Of a DNA stretch of 64,000 bases, positions 57,668-64,000 are shown one piece after another. The notes under the pieces are model-generated. The model saw nothing but the letters and a program-made list of their open reading frames with translations, made no database searches and had not been told where the DNA came from. Within the stretch, counting starts at the first letter, position 1. Each line of letters begins with the position of its first letter. Position numbers and translations under genes: made by a program. The stretch is from Reticulitermes speratus (lineage: Eukaryota > Arthropoda > Insecta > Blattodea > Rhinotermitidae), in contig JAJKFL010000003.1 of assembly GCA_021186555.1 (NCBI GenBank), positions 29,934,908 to 29,998,907 of the forward strand, given 5' to 3'.

Positions 57668-57925
57668 GTAACAGGTAAAGTTGTCCCTGCCCACGTCATG
57701 AAGGCATATAGGGGAGAGCAGAGGTATGGCTCCACTCATTTTTTCATTTCGGTACCAGATGGAGATGAATGGTCAACTTCACGCCCCGGCAGCTTTACCC
57801 CTGGAAAAGAACCCCGGTGCGCATTGAATAGGTGTCTGGGTGGGCCCCAGAGCCAGTCTGGAAGGTTTCGGAGAAGAGTAAATCACATGCACCGGGATTC
57901 GAACCTCTGTTACATAAGAGTGTTA
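57668..57925 (-). mobile_element. SINE family A, with head
   Basis: Tail side AGGTAACAGGTAAAGTTG, then GGAGAGCAGAGGTATGGCTC, CAACTTCACGCCCCGGCAGC, TGGGTGGGCCCCAGAGCCAG and a T-arm ACCGGGATTCGAACCTC at about 57890. The remaining head is short or worn. Confidence 0.8.
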
Positions 57926-58139
57926 TTACAGCCTCAAGCTGGCTTCCTGTTTGTTTTCTTGGAAAACAGGATCTAAAGTGTTTAAAAGGAAATGCAATTA
58001 CGATAACACCTGAATAGTCATCGACTCTGGGGAAGCTGCACCATCTGGGGCACTTCATTGCATATAACATGACTACATATCATGACTGAAAAGAAAAACA
58101 GAAATAGGTCATCAGATGCTTCTCCATGTGAAAAGGTGA

Positions 58140-59515
58140 GCCCAAATAGCTGAGTGAAGTGACAAGTTATGAGCTGCATAGCTTCGAAACTTGAGCCGAG
58201 ATAACTCAGTGGAGTAACTGTCATAAGCTGGACAGCTTGGAAAGGCGAACCGAGATAACTCAGTGGAGTAACTGTCATAAGCTGGACAGCTTGGAAAGGC
58301 GAACCGAGATAACTCAGTGGAGTAACTGTCATAAGCTGGACAGCTTGGAAAGGCGAACCGAGATAACTCAGTGGAGTAACTGTCATAAGCTGGACAGCTT
58401 GGAAAGGCGAACCGAGATAACTCAGTGGAGTAACTGTCATAAGCTGGACAGCTTGGAAAGGTGAACCGAGATAACTCAGTGGAGTAACTGTCATAAGCTG
58501 GACAGCTTGGAAAGGCGAACCGAGAAAACTCAGTGGAGTAACTGTCATAAGCTGGACAGCTTGGAAAGGCGAACCGAGATAACTCAGTGGAGTAACTGTC
58601 ATAAGCTGGACAGCTTGGAAAGGCGAACCGAGATAACTCAGTGGAGTAACTGTCATAAGCTGGACAGCTTGGAAAGGCGAACCGAGATAACTCAGTGGAG
58701 TAACTGTCATAAGCTGGACAGCTTGGAAAGGTGAACCGAGATAACTCAGTGGAGTAACTGTCATAAGCTGGACAGCTTGGAAAGGCGAACCGAGATAACT
58801 CAGTGGAGTAACTGTCATAAGCTGGACAGCTTGGAAAGGCGAACCGAGATAACTCAGTGGAGTAACTGTCATAAGCTGGACAGCTTGGAAAGGTGAACCG
58901 AGATAACTCAGTGGAGTAACTGTCATAAGCTGGACAGCTTGGAAAGGCGAACCGAGATAACTCAGTGGAGTAACTGTCATAAGCTGGACAGCTTGGAAAG
59001 GTGAACCGAGATAACTCAGTGGAGTAACTGTCATAAGCTGGACAGCTTGGAAAGGTGAACCGAGATAACTCAGTGAAGTGACTGGTTGTAAGTTGGACAG
59101 CTTAGAAAAGTGAACCGAGGTAACTCAGTGGAGTAACTGTCATAAGCTGGACAGCTTGGAAAGGCGAACCGAGATAACTCAGTGGAGTAACTGTCATAAG
59201 CTGGACAGCTTGGAAAGGTGAACCGAGATAACTCAGTGGAGTAACTGTCATAAGCTGGACAGCTTGGAAAGGTGAACCGAGATAACTCAGTGAAGTGACT
59301 GGTTGTAAGTTGGACAGCTTAGAAAAGTGAACCGAGGTAACTCAGTGGAGTAACTGTCATAAGCTGGACAACTTGGAAAAGTGAACCGAGATAACTCAGT
59401 TAACTGACATTGTAGGTTGGACAGCTTGGAAAGGTCTGCCAAGATAACTCAGCGAAAGGACTGATTGAAAATGGACAGCTTGGAAAGGTGAGCCGAGATA
59501 ATTCGCGGAAGTGAT
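58140..59515. repeat. 54-bp satellite-like tandem array
   Basis: Sixteen nearly identical 54-bp units from 58200 to 59063 (GATAACTCAGTGGAGTAACT...), then a diverged right part with a 55-bp variant unit at 59064-59118 and again at 59281-59335, three normal units between them, and worn units to about 59515. The left edge (58140-58199) is also worn. Each unit contains an inverted repeat AAGCTG-GA-CAGCTT. Because 54 is a multiple of 3, the minus strand is open for 338 codons (58018-59034) with an 18-residue period; this is not evidence of a protein. Confidence 0.97.
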
Positions 59516-59519
59516 TGGT

Positions 59520-60080
59520 TTCCGGCAACACAACCGGGTGCGTTTCTCGGCAAGGATACAAATTTTCCTCTTCGCGTCACCACTTCTAGAGCAGCTCCCA
59601 GAAGACCAACTAAGAGGTCTTTACCTTGGCTTAATGCGACCGGATTGTGATGCTGACCTCCCAACTGCACCTAGTGCCAATAACTTTGTTTTCCCCAAGA
59701 CAGATATTAAGATATCGCTTTACAAACAGCAGGAAAGAGCAAGCAAACTCGTATATTGTAGAAGAAAATTTGTGTTTGTTGCGCTGCATCTCACAGTGCG
59801 TAGATGAGGTTAGTTCAGACTTCAGTACAACAGAACATTCATCACCCTAGGTGTGCTTTTCAGTGATGACACTAATCACCAGTCACACATGAAAGTAATA
59901 TTACGTTCAACTGCATCAGGCAGCCCAGAAGTAGATGCATGAATTCTATAACGACACCAATATGAGGCGAACTCTACAAGATTAACAGAAAACAATTAGT
60001 GAGCACTTGACCTTCTTAGGCACGTTATGGTTGTCATTCCATGAATTTATTAGTCTCTGTTAATGACTGTTCTCCTGGCA
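59520..60080. other. Anonymous DNA, no gene seen
   Basis: A 98-codon plus frame (59511-59807) begins in worn satellite and is unrecognised. Confidence 0.4.
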
Positions 60081-60182
60081 AATTTCCATCCTTGAAGACG
60101 AAACCATTACGTTGTGTCGAAACGTCGGAAACAGACTATACAGTGACGTGGTGTCATACCTGAGAAGAACGCAAACTTCTGA
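60081..60182 (+). mobile_element. Right half of an FB1 foldback with hammerhead-like motif
   Basis: CTTGAAGACGAAACC...GTGTCGAAACGTCGG (60090-60127) is followed by GTGACGTGGTGTCATACCTG and AACGCAAACTTCTGATAC, the same order as the right arm at 2850-2955. No left arm is visible. Confidence 0.5.
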
Positions 60183-60189
60183 TACATTA

Positions 60190-60945
60190 CGCTCTAAAAA
60201 ATAAATCAATTATCGAGAATAAGATATAAGAGCGCACAACAAAGTACAGGCTCTAATCCTGGTAAGAAATATCGAAGACACGTTTCCTTTTCCACATTTC
60301 TGAAAAGATAATACTTTATTGTTCTCTGGCAAAGAAAAAATAAGATCCTTCTTCTATGTATTATCATATCTCTCCTATCACAAAAATACTGTAGCATAAA
60401 TGACCATTCGCTCATCCTTGAAGAATCTTTTTACGTCTACAACTACAGAAAATGCATCAAGGGTAGGGGGTCTGGAGGCGGGAGCGGGGTAGCTCAGAAA
60501 ATTGCGTGAGGACGTGCGTGAATGTGCTTGGTGTTTAAGCTTAGTGAGTCCTACATTATACCACCACTCTCTGTCTTCTTCTCGTAGAATTATTTTTCTC
60601 TCTCTTAGTCTTGGGGTTGAAATAAGAACTCTTATGTGAATTCTGGTTGCATGCGACGCTGTTCTGTGGCGTCACTTGTCTGCCGCCGTTTCTAGTGGCG
60701 TCTCACGCACCGGCCATGTCAACTAAGGGGCTGTACCTCCCACATAGTATTCAGCTTCTGTAGCGCTGGAGCGACGAGCAGCAAAGACTGACGCACGAGC
60801 ACTTTCGCTTGTTGCTCAGGATACAAAATATTGGCAGGCAAAGCGCCGGTGGGATAAGTTTTCCCCGTAGAGGTCATACTATTTGCCATTCATCAATCAA
60901 CTGATGTCCTCATACTCACCTGTCACCCACACTGAGGTATATGAC
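60190..60945. other. Anonymous DNA, no gene seen
   Basis: No gene or repeat recognised; a locally GC-richer patch lies at 60640-60800. Confidence 0.4.
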
Positions 60946-60947
60946 AG

Positions 60948-61445
60948 GTAAAGGTAAGATAAAGTTCTCCCTAGAATAGGCCATGAAGGCCCAGAGGGGG
61001 AGTAGAGGTATAGCTCTACTCTTTCTTTAACCTCGGCACTAGATAGGGTGGGTGGTCAACTCCACACCCCGGCCGCTTTACCCCCGGGAAAGAGACCCGG
61101 CACCCATTGCTGGGTGGGCCCCAGGGCCGATCTGGACGGCTGCGAAAAATCTCGCCCCACCGGGATTTTTTTTTTGTATTAATTCCTGGGTTTTCCCCTT
61201 TGATCCATTTGTACTGTTGAAGTCCTTTTATTGTCCTGCATGTCACCTTATGTTTCATGCTATCGTCCATACATCTAACACAACACAAACATTTATGCCC
61301 CCGGTGGGATTCGAACCTACGATCCTAGTAAGCGAGCGGCCGAAGACCCACGCCTTAGACCGCACGGCCACTGGGATCGGCAGATTCGATCCCCGACCGT
61401 CCAGCCCGTAGCGAGTCGCTATACCGACTACGCTATTCCGGCCCA
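60948..61445 (-). mobile_element. SINE family A interrupted by another SINE
   Basis: The body of family A (60948-61170) stops at CACCGGGATT and resumes at 61381 with GATTCGATCCCCGACCG, followed by the head up to CTATTCCGGCCC (61445). The gap is a family B-headed SINE. Tail repeats (GGTAAAGGTAAGATAAAG) mark the 3' end. Confidence 0.93.
61171..61380 (-). mobile_element. Chimeric SINE: family B head, different tail
   Basis: Poly-T at 61167-61176 is the A tail. The right half (GCCCCCGGTGGGATTCGAAC to CCACTGGGATCGGC) is the family B head, but the left half (61177-61295) shares nothing with the B body. It is nested in the family A copy with at most a 4-bp target duplication (GATT). Confidence 0.85.
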
Positions 61446-61599
61446 CTTGAGGTTTATGACAGGCCAGAACAGAAGGGGCAGTCTTGGTCCTCAAAGTGGC
61501 TCTGACTCAGCATTACAATGATCTACCAGTTCAGTTTTCATTTACAAACATATTTCAATAATAACTTTACCCAAATTTCCAACAGCCTTTACAAAGATT

Positions 61600-62120
61600 A
61601 AAACATAAAGAACTATAACTTTGCCTGTTGTTTTATACGGGTGTCAAACTTGGTCTCTGGGGGGAGGAACATTGGCTGAGGGTGCTGAGAAAGATATTTG
61701 GGCCTAAGAAGGACGACGGAACATGGGACTGGAAGCGAGTGCAAATGAGTGGCTTCATAATCTGTACTCCTCAACAAATATTATCCGGAAGAACAAATCA
61801 CGACGGGTTAGATGGGCGGGGCATGTGAAACGTATGGGAGAGAAGAGAGGGGTATAAGGGTTTTGGTTGCGAAATGTAAAAGAAAGAAAACAGTTGGAAG
61901 ATCTAGGTGTAGATGGGAGGCTAATATTGAAATGAATCTTCAAGAAATAGGATGGGGCTTGGACTGCATTGATCTGGCTCAGGATAGGGACAGGTTGCCG
62001 GCTCTTCAGAACACTGTAATGAACCGTCGGATTACATAGAATACGGGGAACTTCTTGACTAGATGAGGACCTGTTAGCCTCTCAAGAAGGTCTCTGCTCC
62101 ATGGAGTTAGTTACTTAGTT
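61600..62120 (+). pseudogene. LINE X: C-terminal end of non-LTR retrotransposon ORF2
   Basis: Plus-strand frames read LPVVLYGCQTWSL, then LRVLRKIFGPKKDDGTWDWK, LYSSTNIIRKNKSRRVRWAG, HVKRMGEKRG, then SRCRWEANIEMNLQEIGWGL and CIDLAQDRDRLPALQNTVMN before the stop. This is the region after the reverse transcriptase domain, in the usual order. At least two frameshifts (near 61660 and 61850) break it. The 3' UTR ends CTCTGCTCCATGGAGTTAGTTACTTAG. Same family as 41.0 and 55.0 kb; the most complete copy here, but it lacks the catalytic domains. Confidence 0.85.
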
Positions 62121-62124
62121 TGTT

Positions 62125-62460
62125 TGTTAGTACGTTATGGTTCTCAGCATACAAAGCGATTATTTCACTAAACAATTAACTTATTGGTATTTAATGTAGA
62201 CATAAATATTTTGTGAGATATGAACTGCATGTAAAGTAAAATAAAATTCAGACTTAAAAGGATTAAGCCAGCACAGACACATCCTGGGCACAGGGAATCG
62301 TCAGCTCCAGATTCAACATTACTTTTAAAGTTGATTTCCTTCAACGCAGAGTCAGCCTTTGCTTTAGAAACTGTGGGGTCATGTGGGCAAAGATCCTCAA
62401 TGCTGGACAGAAGCGATTCAGGGTGCGTTTACGCGTCGGATAGTCACTCGATATATATTC
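62125..62460. other. Anonymous DNA, no gene seen
   Basis: Nothing recognised. Confidence 0.4.
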
Positions 62461-62461
62461 C

Positions 62462-62660
62462 GCCGCCATGCCATAGCTCCGGCGGTTACTCGCCGGCCTT
62501 TCGCCGCAGGGGCCTGGGTTCAATCACAGGGCGGCCCATGAGCGATTTGTGGCGGACAAAGTGGCAGAGGGCCAGGGTTTTCTCCGAGTACGTTGGCCCT
62601 GTCAGTATCATTCCAACATTACTCCCTACTCACTCATTGATCTACCTACGACGCTGTATA
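62462..62660 (+). mobile_element. SINE family E
   Basis: GCCATGCCATAGCTCCGGCG head, GGCCTGGGTTCAATCACAGG T-arm and GCGATTTGTGGCGGACAAAG body, as in the 28.4-kb copy. The open frame 62331-62801 runs through it and is not a gene. Confidence 0.8.
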
Positions 62661-62664
62661 AACT

Positions 62665-63310
62665 TAGTAACTGACAACATTGTTAAACAACACGCTGAAA
62701 AGAACAAGAGGTATCGATTCCAGAGAGCACTTGGTGGGCTTCGAGCCCACAGTTCTGAACACAGTGATGGTAAGCGAAGACGTCACAAATCCGTTTCGTG
62801 AGACAGAGCTTTAAACCGAGTTAAGAACACAACATTTTGTATTTACAGGCCAACGATATGCACAAGTGTGGAAAGTTATTTTTCAATAAAGAAATGTTTT
62901 AAAGTTGTTTTTACCAAAAATATTTACTTCCATATAACTTGTTTAGTTCCTCTCATCCCCTGTTACATTTACTATAAATAATACTACTTTCAGAGCCTCT
63001 AAAATGCCAATACAAGTACGTCACACTTAAACGCCGTATCTTGGGGATAAAGTTCGGCCTTCAAATATGCGAGACCACTATACAACTCACACTGGCCGTC
63101 CTATGAAGAAAAACCTACACTTTTACTGATTTTACCTTTTAACATTTTAACATGTTAACATTACTTATATTCACATTGATATATTATGGATCCAACCTTT
63201 TTTAAACTATAAATATGGCTATAAAAATTACATTTCCCAAGGCTATTCTACCCATGATACACATACCTACATAACAATACAAATTGTGAGGTTTCGAGAT
63301 CTCGATTCCA
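62665..63310. other. Anonymous AT-rich DNA, no gene seen
   Basis: Nothing recognised; short frames only. Confidence 0.4.
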
Positions 63311-63317
63311 TGTAAAC

Positions 63318-63319
63318 TC

Positions 63320-63350
<31 letters not shown>
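63318..63350. repeat. (TG)n microsatellite
   Basis: TGTGTGTGTG continuing for about 30 bp, ending TATGTGTAC. Confidence 0.9.
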
Positions 63351-63351
<1 letters not shown>

Positions 63352-63381
63352 CATCTATATATATTCTTCTAATCTTGTACT

Positions 63382-63420
63382 CAACCTGATGATGACCATT
63401 TAGGCCGAAACATGTAGTTG
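63382..63420 (+). ncRNA. Hammerhead-like motif, best formed
   Basis: CAAC (63382-63385), CTGATGA (63386-63392), extra T, stem II GACC/GGCC with one mismatch and loop ATTTA, GAA (63407-63409), minimal stem III AC-AT-GT, A at the cleavage position (63416), then GTTG (63417-63420), an exact complement of CAAC. This is the type I hammerhead layout (stem I open), apart from the inserted T. Confidence 0.5.
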
Positions 63421-64000
63421 GAAACAATAGAAAAAATTGTTGTGTTTTAACTGGACTTATCGTAATTCCAAAGAAATTTTTAGAAATCTGAAATGCATGC
63501 GTGTAGAGGACGTATCGTCCCGAAGTACGTTTTGGTCTCTTCACTGCATGAAATCTTAACTTAAGTGAACTGTTCCAAGTCACTGTGGTACATCCCGCGC
63601 TGACGTGCTACCTAATGTCCATTTCTTTAGAATCAAGCGTTGACATGTAACGGATTCACGGCAGCATAAAATAACATAAATTTGAGTTATGTTGACATTA
63701 TCACATGCTCCATTTAATTCGGAATATATTATAATCGTTTTATTTGAGCAAAAACAGGGGAGGTGGATGTGCACGATACGATTCCTGCTGAGGGAATGCT
63801 ACCCCTGTGATGTTTGCAACCCTCCTGCGGCTCAATGCTTCCCTAGCAGCACTACTGTCCCCGTAGAAACAATAGAGGGGTGAGACAGCTCATATATATA
63901 ATTTAATATTGTATCCATCAAGAAGCAACGGGCCGAAACAGTACGAAGACACAGCTTTGCTAGCTGAAGTCTCGAAAATCAGCACGAACACAAAAAGTTT

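Noticed and set aside
58018..59034. 338-codon minus-strand ORF with an 18-residue repeat (MTVTPLSYLGSPFQAVQL)
   Set aside because: The frame is open only because the 54-bp repeat unit is a multiple of three and the units are nearly identical. No promoter, non-repeat domain or codon-level conservation is visible, and the 55-bp variant unit breaks the frame.
62331..62801. 156-codon plus-strand ORF
   Set aside because: It runs through a family E SINE and has no protein similarity.
1..64000. CRISPR arrays, bacterial operons or phage genes
   Set aside because: No spaced direct repeats of CRISPR type, no ribosome-binding-site-led gene runs; SINEs and insect-type transposons show a eukaryotic genome.

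Overview
The window looks like non-coding, transposon-rich DNA from a large insect genome, most likely a cockroach or termite relative (Blattodea). I infer this from four things: AT-rich single-copy DNA, insect-type IS630/Tc1-mariner transposase relics, non-LTR retrotransposon tails, and several families of tRNA-derived SINEs that I associate with cockroach sequence. The lineage is not proven. I could not identify any conserved cellular protein-coding gene, rRNA or intact tRNA. Most open frames are short and are chance frames or translations of repeats. One locus, 45165-45911, has promoter-like elements and an open reading frame and deserves attention as a possible gene or transposon-encoded protein.

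Layout. 1-10 kb holds a TACA microsatellite, a foldback element (2742-2955), SINE pieces, a perfect 24-bp hairpin (6368-6420) and a cryptic 70-bp tandem array (about 8140-8580). 9.4-10.4 kb is a decayed minus-strand mariner-like transposase. 10.4-21 kb is mostly anonymous, with SINEs carrying clear target-site duplications and two foldbacks at 18 kb. 21-34 kb has more SINEs, two large foldbacks at 26 and 28 kb, and a 0.57-kb element with about 120-bp inverted ends around a transposase C-terminal remnant (31935-32501). 34-46 kb has a four-unit tandem repeat, SINEs, a foldback, non-LTR retrotransposon 3' ends and the candidate gene. 46-58 kb has a second type of LINE relic, a 21-bp minisatellite and a 13-bp-TSD SINE at 52.6 kb. 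58-64 kb holds a 1.3-kb array of 54-bp units, a SINE inserted into another SINE, a LINE tail and a well-formed hammerhead-like motif.

The most interesting theme is a hammerhead-ribozyme-like motif at about a dozen places. It has the form CTGANGA, one extra pyrimidine, a variable hairpin, GAAA, then a tiny stem and a closing stem that pairs with the sequence just before CTGANGA. Sequences differ between loci while the pairing is kept at the best ones. Many copies lie inside palindromic foldback elements, one is a tandem dimer, and one is split by a SINE insertion. Penelope-like retroelements are known to carry hammerhead motifs, so these are candidates for their non-autonomous descendants. The constant extra base before stem II departs from the canonical hammerhead and is the point to test.

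Nothing here forms a working pathway. The parts are mobile elements at different stages of decay: intact-looking SINEs with 12-17 bp duplications, 5'-truncated LINE tails, disrupted transposases and old diverged tandem arrays.
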